From Alentia gelatinosa (taxonomy: Eukaryota > Annelida > Polychaeta > Phyllodocida > Polynoidae), in assembly GCA_950022655.1 (NCBI GenBank), contig OX465579.1:50199950-50263949 (forward strand): DNA of 64,000 nt. The letters run 5' to 3'. The notes under the pieces were generated by a model that saw nothing but the letters and a program-made list of their open reading frames with translations, made no database searches and was not told the origin of the DNA. Numbering within the stretch: the first letter of the stretch is position 1; each line of letters opens with the position of its first letter. Both the position numbers and the translations under genes were made by a program. Positions 12,033 to 23,426 of the stretch are shown here, in pieces.

Positions 12033-12197
12033 CTGGACACGGATGAGTATTGCAGACCTGCCAATCATCATTCTGTCCATCACAGTTGTTTCCTCCATGT
12101 AGAGGGGGCTCACATTGTCGTTGGCGAACCTGATGTCCACCACCACAAGTTGTGTTGCATGTGGCCCATTCCCCCCATTCATGCCAGAAGCCATCAA
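12033..12197 (-). CDS. Gene A exon 20: TSP1 repeat 16
   Basis: 165 nt, phase 1-1. Starts V-D-G-F-W; ladder FWHEWGEWATC, then CNTTCGGGHQVRQRQC, LHGGNNC loop, DDWQVC and HPCPG. It differs from repeat 17 (9784-9948) at only about seven residues, and the intron sequence upstream of the acceptor also matches, so the two arose by a recent DNA duplication. Confidence 0.92.
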
Positions 12198-12497
12198 CTA
12201 TGAATGTGAAGAGAAAACCATCAGCAAATGCAAGCATACCCTGATTCTAAACATTCCATTCAGGCGATAAACAGTTATCATCTCTCCATAAAAAAACATA
12301 TGTGAGGAATTTCATCCTAATTTAACGTAATAATTTAATTTCTTTCTAAAAAGAGTATTACTTGTAAATTAGATTTTTTAACACAGGAATGATAAATGCT
12401 CATAGCTTTAGAATTAACTGATGAGTTGAGTTTGGGCCACGATCCTCAGAGAATTAAATCTGTCAAAGTATAGTACATTTTTCATAATTCTTCCCAC

Positions 12498-12662
12498 CTG
12501 GACACGGGTTTTCATTACAGCCTTGCCAGTCTTCAGCTGCCCCCTGACAGGCCAGCCCACCGTACTGAGGTGGCTCACAGTCTCTGTGGCGATTCTGAAA
12601 GCCTCCCCCACAGCTCACGTTACATGTCTTCCAATCAGCCCACTCCCGCCATACGCCGTCAA
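12498..12662 (-). CDS. Gene A exon 19: TSP1 repeat 15
   Basis: 165 nt, phase 1-1. Starts V-D-G-V-W; ladder VWREWADWKTC, then CNVSCGGGFQNRHRDC, YGGLAC loop, EDWQGC and NPCPG. The EDWQ segment before the fifth cysteine is shared by repeats 15-20 and marks them as one expansion. Donor G|GTGGGA. Confidence 0.9.
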
Positions 12663-13883
12663 CTGTAAACAACAACACGTTCCGATGTACACTGCCAATT
12701 TCACCCACAAGGTAATATGAATAATGTCCCTCAAAATAAGGGTTGAATAATCTACGTTACGACTGAATTCAAACGAATAACCCATTGCCTCTGCTAAAAA
12801 GATAAACATGTCTTTGAGGAGACATACATACTGTACTAGCTCAGGGCATTGATGCAAAAGCATCATGAGTAGTATATATTCGCTTGCATGGGGCTTTGCT
12901 TGTAGCATTATCACTGACAAAAAGGCATTTATGCATGGGTAGTACTGCTCAAGGGGACATGGCATTGATATTAGTATACTCACTATTATCTTACCCTTGT
13001 ATAAACGTCTATAGCCTTAGCATTAGGAACTCGTTCTTAACAGGCTTGTAAGTATGGTAACTCATACTGAATGGGCGATAAACAGATAAATATATCCAGG
13101 CTTAGATGATAAAATCAGAAACGTATTCGTGTTTGGTCTGAGTTTTCATCTCGTTTGTAGTGCTTTGGAATATTCACTCGGTTATCCCTTCGTTCATATT
13201 CCTGTAAACTCCAAACTCGATGGCAAACTGGGACACAAACCAAACACTCGTCAATTTCTGTCTTAGTATAGGTCTTTGTGAGAAGTAAACTTACTGGTAT
13301 AGGGTATCGCGGGTAGAATACTTACAAGCCAAGAGTACTGCAGGTAGCATACTCATTGAGATAGAACATTGCGGGTAGTTTATGGGTTTATGGTTAATAT
13401 ATTGAACTGGACATGACACTATGGTTAGCATACTCCCAGGGATAAGGTATTAATAGTATCTAGAGCAGCTGTGTCAAAAGGCCCTTTCAAACGGGTCACA
13501 ATGACACCCTTAGGTCTTCTGCATGAAACTTTCCATGTTGGTCAATTATGACCTCAGGGATTTGAATCTGTTGCTCGTTTGTTTCAAAACGTGTAGCATC
13601 ATACCGGTTTCCATGATAAAAGAAGGAGAACATATGCCCTTTTCCATTTTCTTGGAAGAATTGTTACCATGTTAACATTCCAATTTCTATGAGTACCCTT
13701 ATTTTCGTAATCACATCGTTCTTGATGTTGAATAAAAAAGGAATAACATAAAAATTGATAAATATAGCAATAATACACAGCAATAAAGGGCAACACCATT
13801 TTTAAAGCCATCCAATTGTTTCCATAGCAATCATATATAACAGTATATTCACTGGGGCAGCATAATGTAAATAGCGTACTCAC
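12663..13883. other. Intron between TSP1 repeats 14 and 15, nothing recognised
   Basis: About 1.2 kb of AT-rich sequence. A loose series of gggtag/tact-cact motifs at 13290-13450 hints at old tandem repeats but is too diverged to define a unit. Confidence 0.4.
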
Positions 13884-14048
13884 TTGGACAGGGATCTGGA
13901 TTGCAGTCCTGCATCTCCGTCGCCAACCCTTGGCACGTTTCACCTCCAAACTTGGGTGGGATACAGATTCGGGTTCTGTTCTGCGAGCCCTTTCCACAAG
14001 ATGCAGAGCAAGAGCTCCAGTCTGACCACATCTCCCAGTAGCCATTTT
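13884..14048 (-). CDS. Gene A exon 18: TSP1 repeat 14
   Basis: 165 nt, phase 1-1 (acceptor GCTGCAG, donor A|GTGAGT). It begins E-N-G-Y-W; ladder YWEMWSDWSSC, then CSASCGKGSQNRTRIC, FGGETC loop and DPCPS. An N-R-T sequon lies in the basic strand. A longer antisense-free reading of another frame here (13599-14045) is a shadow. Confidence 0.9.
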
Positions 14049-14277
14049 CTGCAGCAGACCAGTTCATGCGTCACTGACACGCACCTCAGGATGGTAGGTA
14101 TTTTATACTATGGGGTCTCTATCCAACTAACCAACATGAATAATTGGTGGTGGGCTTTAGATAGAGAAGGCAATGAATACTGGTTGATATGTCTATGAAT
14201 GATAAAGGGCAAAGAAATTCTAGTTGGAGGTATACTAAATAACACCTGTTTTCGTGCCATCACGGAGAGTTACGTAC

Positions 14278-14442
14278 CCGAACACTCTTGTGTGTTACAT
14301 GTGTCTCTCTCCTGAGCGTCTCCAGGGCAGGGTAGTCCTCCGTGGTAGGGACCGGTGCACAGTCTCTGCCGGTCTTTGGTGCCGCCACCACAGACCTTGG
14401 AGCAGCGGGTCCACGTGGTCCACTCCTCCCATATACCGTCGA
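14278..14442 (-). CDS. Gene A exon 17: TSP1 repeat 13
   Basis: 165 nt, phase 1-1. Ladder IWEEWTTWTRC, then CSKVCGGGTKDRQRLC, YHGGLPC loop. Two departures: CSKVC lacks the Ser/Thr before the second cysteine, so the usual O-fucose site is missing, and the end is ECSG instead of CPG. The minisatellite at 14465-14725 starts only about 20 bp upstream of its acceptor. Confidence 0.9.
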
Positions 14443-14464
14443 CTAGAGAAGAGCAGCTCACAGT

Positions 14465-14725
14465 GTGAGAGCAGCTCGCATCAACTCAGAGAACTGGTTA
14501 TCGCTCTCAGACATAGGACCACAGGGAAGTGGCGGTCATAGCACTTCAGACATAGGACATCACAAGAGAGCTGGTCACAGCATCTCAAACATAGGACAAT
14601 ACCAGAGTGCTATTCATGACATCTCAGACATAGGACAACACAGGAGAGCCGTTCATAGCATCTCGGACATAGGACACCATGTAAACACACTTCAGACACA
14701 GGACAATACAGGACAGCGCAGGACA
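14465..14725. repeat. Intronic minisatellite, unit about 40 bp
   Basis: The phrase cagacataggac (variants aaacataggac, cggacataggac, cagacacaggac) recurs about six times, 39-42 bp apart, with cacagcatctc between copies. It fills most of the intron upstream of TSP1 repeat 13. Confidence 0.75.
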
Positions 14726-14928
14726 TTAAAAGATGAAAGACAAAAAGTACAATGATAACCTTTACCTTTATGTCTTATGATTATATCTGAATGCGTGCGC
14801 ATGGACAGTATTTCTTTTTAAACTTTGAAAGAGAACATGTATATTGAAGTAATACTTCAGTAGGCTAGCCCACAATATATGATAAAGAAGATGGTGAGGA
14901 GAGCGTATGGAAGGTTGCTCCATCTTAC

Positions 14929-15093
14929 CTGGGCAAAGCCTCTCGTTACAGACCTCTGCTTCGTCAGCGTCTCCTGCACATTGCAGCCCATTAAACTGCG
15001 GCTCATTGCACGTTCGGTTCCGGGTCCGTGTGCCATTAGCGCATGAGACACTGCAACTTGACCATTGATTCCATGTGTCCCATACACCGTCCA
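14929..15093 (-). CDS. Gene A exon 16: TSP1 repeat 12
   Basis: 165 nt, phase 1-1. Ladder VWDTWNQWSSC, then CSVSCANGTRTRNRTC, FNGLQC loop and LCPG. Shares the CANGT/CGNGT turn with repeat 3 and with gene B repeats, which suggests an older sub-lineage than the C-G-G-G type. Acceptor CTCTTCAG, donor G|GTAAGA. Confidence 0.9.
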
Positions 15094-15770
15094 CTGAAGA
15101 GACACATTTTGCGCTGTTATGAGATAGAAATATGTTTAAACACATACATACAAACGGAAGGTGCCACTAGAGGTGCCCATCCACTGGGTCCATGCATGTC
15201 ATGCTCTGTTTGCTGAAAGGAGAGTCAATACATGTTGTTAAAAGATAATGATATCACCTCTACAAATAAAGAAAAACAGCACATGACACTACAAGACACC
15301 ACTTCGGTCCACGTGTGTCATAGACTGGCTGCTGAAAGGACAGCCAATTCAGAGTGTTAAACTAGAAATATACACATCTATTCACATACTCTGAAACTGC
15401 ATGCTGCACATGTGTGTTGTACGATCCACTAAAAAGAGATATTGCGTTTCACACTATTACAAAATGAATATATGACCTACACACATACATACAAACAGCA
15501 TCTGGAACTACAAGACGTCTATGCTGTTGACGCAAACTATCCACAGTCCACTGAGAGGGAGACTTATCTCATAGCTAGTCAGTGGATGGGGATATCAACT
15601 TACATCATACATACATACACACATGCGTACATGGACATTTATTTTCTAACACTTCTAGTGCTTGGATTAAGCTTATGAATAGCAAACGGAGGTAGGTACG
15701 TTCACAGAAAATACTGGAGTCCTGCTATCACAAGAAAGTTATTACAATTCTGATTTGGTGCATTTTTTAC

Positions 15771-15935
15771 CTGGACAGTTCAACTCGTGACAGGTCTGCA
15801 CCTCGGTGCTATTTCCGGTACAGTTGCTGCCCCCGTGTAAGACCTCGGTGCATACCCTAGTCCTTGAGTGAGTGCCTTCGCCGCACGACTTACTGCAGGA
15901 GCCCCAATCTGACCACGGCTGCCACGCGCCATCCA
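15771..15935 (-). CDS. Gene A exon 15: TSP1 repeat 11
   Basis: 165 nt, phase 1-1. Ladder AWQPWSDWGSC, then CSKSCGEGTHSRTRVC, LHGGSNC loop and NCPG. An N-glycosylation sequon (NCT, then NST) lies in the loop after the fourth cysteine. Acceptor CTTGCAG, donor G|GTAAAA. Confidence 0.9.
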
Positions 15936-16478
15936 CTGCAAGATTACATCAAGTCTCACTTGCATCTTCTATAGAACATATTGTATATGCATGTCATGTA
16001 CAATTTACAAAACCATCCGTGTCCTCTGTAGTCTGCTATACCTTTCCCACACACTTGCCCACAATCACATGCAAGCGTCCATGTTTCTATATGGCCGAAT
16101 GTCATACAATAATTACCAGTAGATATAACCTCTCTTATAAATATATTAGTTGGATCTCAGAATAGATAGCATTTCGTTTTGCAAATCGTTTCATAATCGA
16201 TCGTTATCAATTCTCAGCCGAACAATTACTCTTTTTCAGACAGGATCACGCAGTACATTTTCAAGATAGGAACAATATTCCCCTACGTATACATTCACAT
16301 TTCTGAAAGGTTCGATATTATGCAATAATGGTGTAATGCAAAGATAGGTCATAATTAATTAGGCATATAGTGTTATGAAGTAATCTAGGATCTAAATCAG
16401 AAAACGAGAAAGATTAAAACATCCACACAGAAATTTCTCATCCTAGCAAGTCTTAATGTCGTGTAGACATGTCTGTAC

Positions 16479-16643
16479 CTGGGCAATCCATGATTCTGCA
16501 GTTCTGTATCTCTGAAGAGTTGCCCTCACATGGTGTGCCTCCGAACTTCTCGGCGTCCTTGGTGCGCGTGCGTTGTTGTACTCCATCGCCACATGACACA
16601 CTACACGTCTCCCACTCTGACCAGAGGTCCCACTCACAGTCAA
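16479..16643 (-). CDS. Gene A exon 14: TSP1 repeat 10, group 2 type
   Basis: 165 nt, phase 1-1. Starts V-D-C-E-W, so a cysteine precedes the first tryptophan. The basic strand RTRTKDAEKF lacks the cysteine that most repeats carry there. Six cysteines are still present. This matches the known second disulfide class of TSP1 domains, where the N-terminal cysteine pairs in place of the one after the basic strand. Ladder EWDLWSEWETC, then CSVSCGDG; terminal DCPG. Confidence 0.9.
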
Positions 16644-16777
16644 CTAGATACAAGAGACACCAAATGTTACCATTCTACCGGCCTCATGACATGACAAAAC
16701 TAATGTGTGCATCGCTAGAATTTAAAAGTGACTGTTTCAATAATAATTCTTCAGACGAAATTATGTTGCCAACTCAC

Positions 16778-16942
16778 TTGGGCAGTTGTGCTCATTGCAG
16801 CCCATCTGTTCGGATGTAGGACCAGTGCAGCTCGCACCACCATTTTTGGCCGGTACGCATATCCGTGTTCTTTGCGAGGTACCTCCACCACAGGAGACCG
16901 TGCAGTTAGACCAATCAGACCATTGCATCCAGTAGGCATCCT
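16778..16942 (-). CDS. Gene A exon 13: TSP1 repeat 9
   Basis: 165 nt, phase 1-1. It begins E-D-A-Y-W; ladder YWMQWSDWSNC, then CTVSCGGGTSQRTRIC, NGGASC loop and NCPS. Its donor (A|GTGAGT) keeps the split codon A-class. It is 134 bp from the next exon, the shortest intron in the gene. Confidence 0.9.
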
Positions 16943-17457
16943 CTGTGTGTTCAATTATTATCTTTATTAGTGCTACTAAAGTTGGCCATTTCACAGGTTA
17001 ATTCCTTAGTTATCAAGTAGTTAACAGTAATCACCTTTTGACAAATTTTTTACACTCCTGATTAAGATAAGTTAGATTTATCGAAACGTTGAGCTTTTAA
17101 ATGACCATTCATCTCATCAATTTACATGTACCTTGTCCCTTAATCATCAATAGTCGAAGTTACTTTAATTCGAACAAGTCTGGTTTTTTTGTGGTATCAT
17201 TTTAAAACCATTCTTATAATGAATTTCATTGTATTGCCTTGATGATGCCAGGATGATGGCAAACTTTCACACGTCTCTTTAAATTCCTGAACATATAGAT
17301 GGTTTTTAATCCTATACCATTACCCTCCTGTGCTAAGAGAATGTCAAATTTAAATCACAAATTCCTAAACTTGTACCCATGGGTAAACGCTAAACTTCAC
17401 ATAACTACAGACCCACTTGTTACAACTTCCTCAGACATTACATATTTATGCTCTTAC

Positions 17458-17622
17458 CTGGGCAAGGATGGGTATTACAATCTTGATCCTCGGTAGCCAC
17501 GCCGTCACATGTGGAGCCACCATGCAGAGGCTCCACACACTCTCGTGTTCGACTCTGTCTGCCCCCGCCACAATTGAGGCTGCACTCTGCCCAGTCCGAC
17601 CACGGTTCCCAGTAGCCATTAA
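17458..17622 (-). CDS. Gene A exon 12: TSP1 repeat 8
   Basis: 165 nt, phase 1-1. Ladder YWEPWSDWAEC, then CSLNCGGGRQSRTREC, a LHGGSTC loop and HPCPG. The NxC in place of T/SxC (CSLNC) removes the usual O-fucose acceptor residue. Acceptor GTTACAG, donor G|GTAAGA. Confidence 0.9.
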
Positions 17623-18194
17623 CTGTAACCACGTAGTGTGCTCTTTCATGTGTCTTTTTATTTTGATATCAATGTGTAGGACTGATCGGCAGCAATGAGC
17701 AGTTCTACAATTATTTAATCAATTTTCGCAATGATTTTGAGGGGGCGAGGGTTAGATGGTCATCTGCCATAAGGTATGATAGTTGGTGCACTACATCCAA
17801 TACACCCAATGCCATTTTTCATCAGTTAACAATTGCTTTTACTACATTGACTGAGAGCCTGAGAGCAACTAAATGAGTTTAATTACGTAGGGAGAACTCA
17901 TGAGTTCAGTATATATTGCGTTGGATTGTGTATCAAGGGCTCATTGTGTATAATCTACACCGACCTATTTACAGTTTATTAAACCACACCTTTATGTCAA
18001 AGACATTATACCTGTGAATTGAATTTGTTAACATACATATATGATTGATTAGAAATGATGGAATAGATGGATCACCTTGACATATAGAGACATTTTAACA
18101 AGGACATGTTGATGGCTGACATTGTTTTGCGCAAATATTTACATTGAATGGTTACATGCTAAAGCTGCACATATACGTAGGCTGTGTAACGTGG

Positions 18195-18465
18195 ACCGTT
18201 ATCTACGTACGTAGACAGATTACACATGTAACAACAATTTAACGACAATTTAATGTAGACCGTCATCAGAATAGAGTATTGGTAACATATAAACAGTTTC
18301 ATGCAGAATATCATTGTGGTATTGCTGGTACATGTAAACAATTTAATGCAAACTCTCGTCTTGAGGGTGTTGGTTATATATATGCTAACGTTTATCATAG
18401 ACCGGCATCAAAGCAGGATATTGGTTACTTATGTAGACAGTTTAGTATGAACTGGCATTAGAGAA
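18195..18465. repeat. Intronic degenerate tandem repeat, 4-5 copies
   Basis: Units resembling gtagacagtttaatg, then accggcatcagag, then gatattggttacat recur across this stretch with imperfect spacing of about 45-70 bp. Confidence 0.55.
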
Positions 18466-18601
18466 ATGAATTGATGACACATGTTAAGACTATGTCGTAA
18501 AAGTGAATAATACTAATGAGTACCTTAGCAAGTCTGGGGGAATGTTTGGCTTTCAAAGCTGGTCCCGTAATGAGTGGCAATAATTAACATTTCGTACTTA
18601 C

Positions 18602-18766
18602 TTGGGCATGCGTCAGTGTTACAGGGTTGGATTTCTCTTGCGTCTCCAGGGCATTGTTTGCCTCCGTGGACAGGTTCGATACAATTCCTGTCCCTCCATT
18701 GCCACCCGCCGCCGCAAGTTTTGTTACATTGAGTCCAGTCTGACCAGTCCATCCACACGCCGTCCA
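18602..18766 (-). CDS. Gene A exon 11: TSP1 repeat 7
   Basis: 165 nt, phase 1-1. Starts V-D-G-V-W; ladder WMDWSDWTQC, then CNKTCGGGWQWRDRNC and ACPS. A further tryptophan pair in GWQWRD makes it unusually tryptophan-rich. The donor is CCA A|GTAAGT, so the split codon starts with A rather than the usual G. It is the first of fifteen consecutive 165-nt TSP1 exons running down to 4431. Confidence 0.9.
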
Positions 18767-20123
18767 CTGTAGGCAAAGATGTAACATATGTTATATCATA
18801 CATCACATATACATCCACGGTACGTCGAGCTTGTGCGCGTACAGTAGATTCCCGCTTATACAACTACTTATGCTCGAGGGGCTTGAAGGGGGTGTTTGGT
18901 TAGAAAGTGTAGTCCCATGTTCAAACCCTGCACAAGCACAATTTAAAATTTCTTTTATCTCTCTATCAAAAAATACAGATTATGTGTGGTATAATCAAAC
19001 AACTCATGATAATAAACTAAAATAAAGGATATGTATCGGTAATTTAAAGTCTTATTAAAGTACCAGTTCGAGCTACGACACTCTAAGGGATACCGTGAAT
19101 AGGGCCAGGTTTTTGGGCTCTTGGACGATGTAGGGTAAGAGAATGACTTATTCATCAACACTTTAGGACGATTCTAAAACTATCTATGCTTTTTAGTGCC
19201 CTTAACGGATAGCATCGGTTTTTACAACGAGAAGGACATTCGGATTCTTGAAGGATCAAACAATGTTCATTCCTATTGATATCAAACGTCCCCAGATCAA
19301 TTAGCGGGAATCTACTCTCTACTCTAGCGTTATTGTTGACTGGTCTGTCAGCTTTTACAAAAACTTTTATACTAACAACGATTTCAGGTTCTCTTTGTTC
19401 TAAACCGCATTATCAAACGTTTTTGAAAGGAGAGAAAACGGACAGGCATGCAATAAACATGTTCATTACTGGAAGGGTAGAAATTTTATAGTAGTCATTA
19501 CAATAAAAAGAAGTCTGGAAAGATGAGAATGTCATTCACATTCGATTAAGTAGTTAAAAGGTATAAAGATGATTTTAGAAATACAAATGTAAGTAGAACT
19601 GACGACAAACGAAAGCAACCTGAAAGGTAATGTAACTTGTTATTTAGTAACAGGCATAAATGCTTTAGAATGCATGTAATACTGAAATATAAATATGACC
19701 TGACCCATCCGTCACACGAAACAAGTTGTTCTTGCAGGAAATAGAATATAAAGCGCTAATGCATTTGAATAGAAAGGACAAAAACTAGCATGATAAGGGC
19801 CGGAATGCTGAATATAAAGGAGGAAGCTGAAAGAAGAACTTCAGACAACAACAGGCATATATATCGCAATCTGCACGAGTGTGATGTCCCAGTAAAGGCA
19901 AGAAGCTGGAAAGCGGTACACGAAGTCAGATCCTATCTAAATGCGATCAATAACTATTATGAAATATTTCTTAAGCGAAAAAGACAACATGGATAACTTG
20001 AAAGTTTCGCTATGCACGCACAATGCAATAAAGAAGAGCGGAACTTGAATACATATAAAAGTACTGAATTCTAAAAGGAGGCCAAGATGGCGGACCAGGC
20101 GCTGATAGATTCGGAAGTGGTAC
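18767..20123. other. Intron between TSP1 repeats 6 and 7, nothing recognised
   Basis: About 1.36 kb if the exons on both sides are adjacent in the transcript (20124 upstream, 18766 downstream). Short open frames on both strands at 18831-19025, 19276-19491 and 19790-19996 have no recognisable content. Confidence 0.45.
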
Positions 20124-20276
20124 CGGGGCAGGGGTTAGGATTGCAGGTCACTGATTGGCTTTGGGAGCGTTTGCAGATGCTGCCACAGTCTTGGTAGTAC
20201 CGCTGGCGGGTTTTCCAGCCTCCTCCACATGAGATGCTGCAGTCACTCCAGGCGGTCCACAGCCTCCAGGGGCTCC
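20124..20276 (-). CDS. Gene A exon 10: TSP1 repeat 6, shortest
   Basis: 153 nt, phase 1-1, the shortest TSP1 exon. Ladder PWRLWTAWSDC, then CSISCGGGWKTRQRY. The cysteine after the basic strand is shifted three residues downstream (YYQDC) and the following loop is cut to GSIC. The end NPCPG is regular and six cysteines are retained. The donor is weak (CCC G|GTACCA). Confidence 0.83.
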
Positions 20277-20632
20277 CTGTGTCACCAAGCACCTTGTTAA
20301 CGGCTTATCGTGTTCACAACCTACGGCAGGGGCAACTAGTGGCGTCCAAGTCTTATCATTACAGTTTGTATTTCTAGCTATGGTGTAGTGGAATGTCTTT
20401 TCAAAAGACCATAATAAATGGTGACTACTATAAAAGTACGTCAGCGTTATTCGATCTGCATTGTTTTATCATAATTAGTTAATCATACGACAGTCTCTTC
20501 AATATAAAGTCATTGCTCTTTTAGTATCAGCAGCTTATACTACTATCACTGCAGTACTAAGATATCGGTTCGTTAGTCTTACTTGATCTGTAACATGCCA
20601 GAATCATATCATGACAAGATGACAGTGGGTAC

Positions 20633-20797
20633 CTGGACACAGAGATTCACCACAGGCTGAGTTTTCGACCTCATGACCTGTACACGGCAGCTGTCTGTTG
20701 TCCACCTCCTCACAATGACGTTTTCTACGACGCACGCCTCCGTCACACGTGACGCCACACGGAGACCAATAGGCCCAGATCGACCATTGCCCAGCAG
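20633..20797 (-). CDS. Gene A exon 9: TSP1 repeat 5
   Basis: 165 nt, phase 1-1 (acceptor GGTGCAG, donor G|GTACCC). Ladder QWSIWAYWSPC, then CGVTCDGGVRRRKRHC and LCPG. The exon begins A-A-G-Q-W in place of the V-D-G-x-W start seen in most repeats. Confidence 0.87.
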
Positions 20798-21017
20798 CTG
20801 CACCAGGCATCAGCGTAAAGACACAGCCGTCAGATGCGGACACGCATTGCAGAAAGCAAGGTTTCTACTTCTTTCATTAATCAATGTTATATCAATTTAA
20901 TTGGATCATTCTGATGGAGAAATTCAGAGAACAGAAGAACGAGCTTGTACGATCGGCCAATCAATGCCAAAGGACAGCAAGGGCTTTCCTACTTCCCTCT
21001 TTATCTACTTTATATTC

Positions 21018-21024
<7 letters not shown>

Positions 21025-21085
<61 letters not shown>
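21025..21085. repeat. (TA)n microsatellite
   Basis: Uninterrupted TA tract of about 61 bp in the intron following TSP1 repeat 4. Confidence 0.95.
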
Positions 21086-21089
<4 letters not shown>

Positions 21090-21203
21090 ACCTCCAAGAG
21101 GATATGGATTCTGCGAATCTTTTAGGTTGGTCTAGTACCAAGAAGGATTAAGAAAATCCCAAACTGAGATATTTCAATGTTATAGGTTAAATGACTCGTC
21201 TAC

Positions 21204-21362
21204 CGGCACAGGAGACCATCTTGCAGAGGTCAGTTTCCGACGCGGGGCCCGAGCACGCCACGTCCGAACTGTCACACACGCGCATGCGCGTCCGCGATCC
21301 GCCATTACACGAAGCAGAACACTGACTCCAGCCGTTCCACATCCTCCACCGAGACCCGTCCA
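21204..21362 (-). CDS. Gene A exon 8: TSP1 repeat 4
   Basis: 159 nt, phase 1-1. Ladder RWRMWNGWSQC, then CSASCNGGSRTRMRVC. The middle loop is short (DSSDVAC) and the end is SCAG instead of CPG. Donor GCC G|GTAGAC. The long (TA)n tract at 21025-21085 lies just downstream in the intron. Confidence 0.87.
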
Positions 21363-22199
21363 CTACAAGCACCAGTACAACAAACGCCACACTTGTGCTG
21401 ATTAACAGGAGTGTGTAATAGGAGTTATATAATATAACGTTCCATAACAGGGGCCTTTGGAATAACAGCGTGTATACATGTAGCTATGTGAATGGGTTTA
21501 ATCAATAGACCCCATAACAATTTTTCATAAGACCCGTGTGATTTGAATTTCATGTTTCTTAACATTTTCACAGGTTTGTACTATCGCTATGGCCTAGGTT
21601 AAAAACTATGAAAATTATGGGTATGAAAGTAACTGTTTTTTTAAATGACTACGCAAACGTCTCGTGTGACTTTATTAGTCCTCTTATTTTCGCAATTAAG
21701 GCCCCAACAAGTTGGGAATAAAAAAGTGCTAATAAAAACAGGCATGCGCACATACAAAAGGTTTCACATAACATATGTTTTGCCATTATTGTGCTCCATG
21801 CCCTGTTTTTATCTACAGTGACTAAACACTAGTATCTGAAACCGGAAACCCAACCTCCGGCCACCAATTTTGGATATATTGGAAACCTCCGAGGGCCTAA
21901 AGTCTGTTTTTATAATGAAAAGCTGAAACTAGAAGTATATTCAATTAATACCGCTGTCTCATCCCTTTTCTCGAATTAAATACTGCATTCAGGATACATC
22001 AATCACAGCTGAAAAAAGACATAATTAGTTAAAAGACACATGGATATATATGTCGACAGGTGTAGTTCCGCTAACTTGGGATGCTGATGACATCAACTAG
22101 TCTGTTAATCATAGAAACCCAAACAAACTGCTAACGAATCTGCCTTAAATTGCTCTCATGAACAGCATTTTCTTTGTCGGCAAGATGAAATCACTTTAC

Positions 22200-22370
22200 C
22201 TGGACATGGCTTTTCTGTGCATGGTTTGTAGTCCTCCTTTGCACCTGCGCAGTCTGCACCGCCCTCTGCTGGTGCTGGGAAGTCGCAGATGCGAGAGCGC
22301 CTGCGCGTCCCGTTCGCACACGTGACCGAGCACTCTGCCCACGGGGTCCAGTTGTTCCACGATCCGTCAA
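22200..22370 (-). CDS. Gene A exon 7: TSP1 repeat 3
   Basis: 171 nt, phase 1-1. Ladder WNNWTPWAEC, then CSVTCANGTRRRSRIC and terminal KPCPG. A two-codon expansion (PAPAEGG) in the loop before the fourth cysteine accounts for the extra length over the standard 165 nt. The CSVTC motif fits the O-fucosylation consensus of TSP1 repeats. Confidence 0.88.
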
Positions 22371-22714
22371 CTGCGCTCACATAATGGAATACAACTATGT
22401 TAATGATTTCAAACAGGGAAAACAAATGAATATGATACAACTATGTTTCGATGTGTATTTGGCCTATTACTAATGTGTGTAGATGCGTGATTATCTATGT
22501 AAATACATAATTAATGTATACAATACAGAAGCGTTTGAATGAATAGTTACGTGTACGACTATATTTGAATGTTTGATGCTTCCATCTAGAGTTAAATATA
22601 CTAAACATAGACCATGATATATTATCAACAAAAGAAAATGGAAAAGATGTGACTGTAAATAGGTAATTAGCCATATGCCAATGGGAAATGGTAATGTAAT
22701 CAGACAGCACGTAC

Positions 22715-22879
22715 CTATACACTTGACGACAGCAGGGGCCCCAGATTTACACGTAATATTTTGAGTCCAATCACTGTGTTTACATGCTTGAATGGTTTCT
22801 TCTGTTCCTGTGCACTCGATATCAGTAAGAGCGTACTTGCTGACGTTGCTGGTAACCCCAACCTCAGCCGCCGTATATG
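22715..22879 (-). CDS. Gene A exon 6: SRCR domain, second half
   Basis: 165 nt, phase 1-1, not covered by any ATG-started ORF. After acceptor ACTTTAG it reads AYTAAEVGV, then YALTDIECTGTEETIQACKH, SDWTQNITC and a final VVKC. This matches the SRCR second half (D-x-x-C-x-G-x-E-x-x-x-x-x-C, then W). Donor ATA G|GTACGT. Joined to the previous exon it gives a complete single SRCR domain inside the TSP1 series. Confidence 0.85.
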   Translation of the reverse strand, partial: HIRRLRLGLPATSASTLLLISSAQEQKKPFKHVNTVIGLKILRVNLGPLLSSSV

Positions 22880-23426
22880 CTAAAGTTTGAAGGCAAATAG
22901 CACATCATATGGCACATATAGCACATCATATTGCAAATAGTACGAATCATATTACCTTCTCAACGTGGCCTGCTATACACCCATCTTCCCTTGTGTAATA
23001 CACTATTTACCTAAATCCTGCTTAAATGAGAGTTTATGAGACTAAATTCTTTAATAATATTGGCATTGGCAGGATAGTTTCATATCACTGGGAGAAGGAT
23101 GAACGTGATGAGGAGTCCAGACTCGAACCACTAGCCCAGTCAGGTGCGCTGCTAGCTACACCATGCATCCGACCCACAGGGAGATGTAACATCGCATCTT
23201 CTTAATGATGGGTAAGTAATAGAGTTTAATTCTAGCAAGATCTCAGCGAGTACTAATCCAGAATGTTGCTCCTGCTTAATACCTCATTATTAGAACATCT
23301 TCTCTCCTAACATTATCTTGAATATATTGTCCTTTCCTATAATCAATTTCCTGCCATATACAGCTTGTAGATGCATTGTTGGTAGAATTGATAACATTTA
23401 GAACACCAGGTATGGCTAGATCTTAC

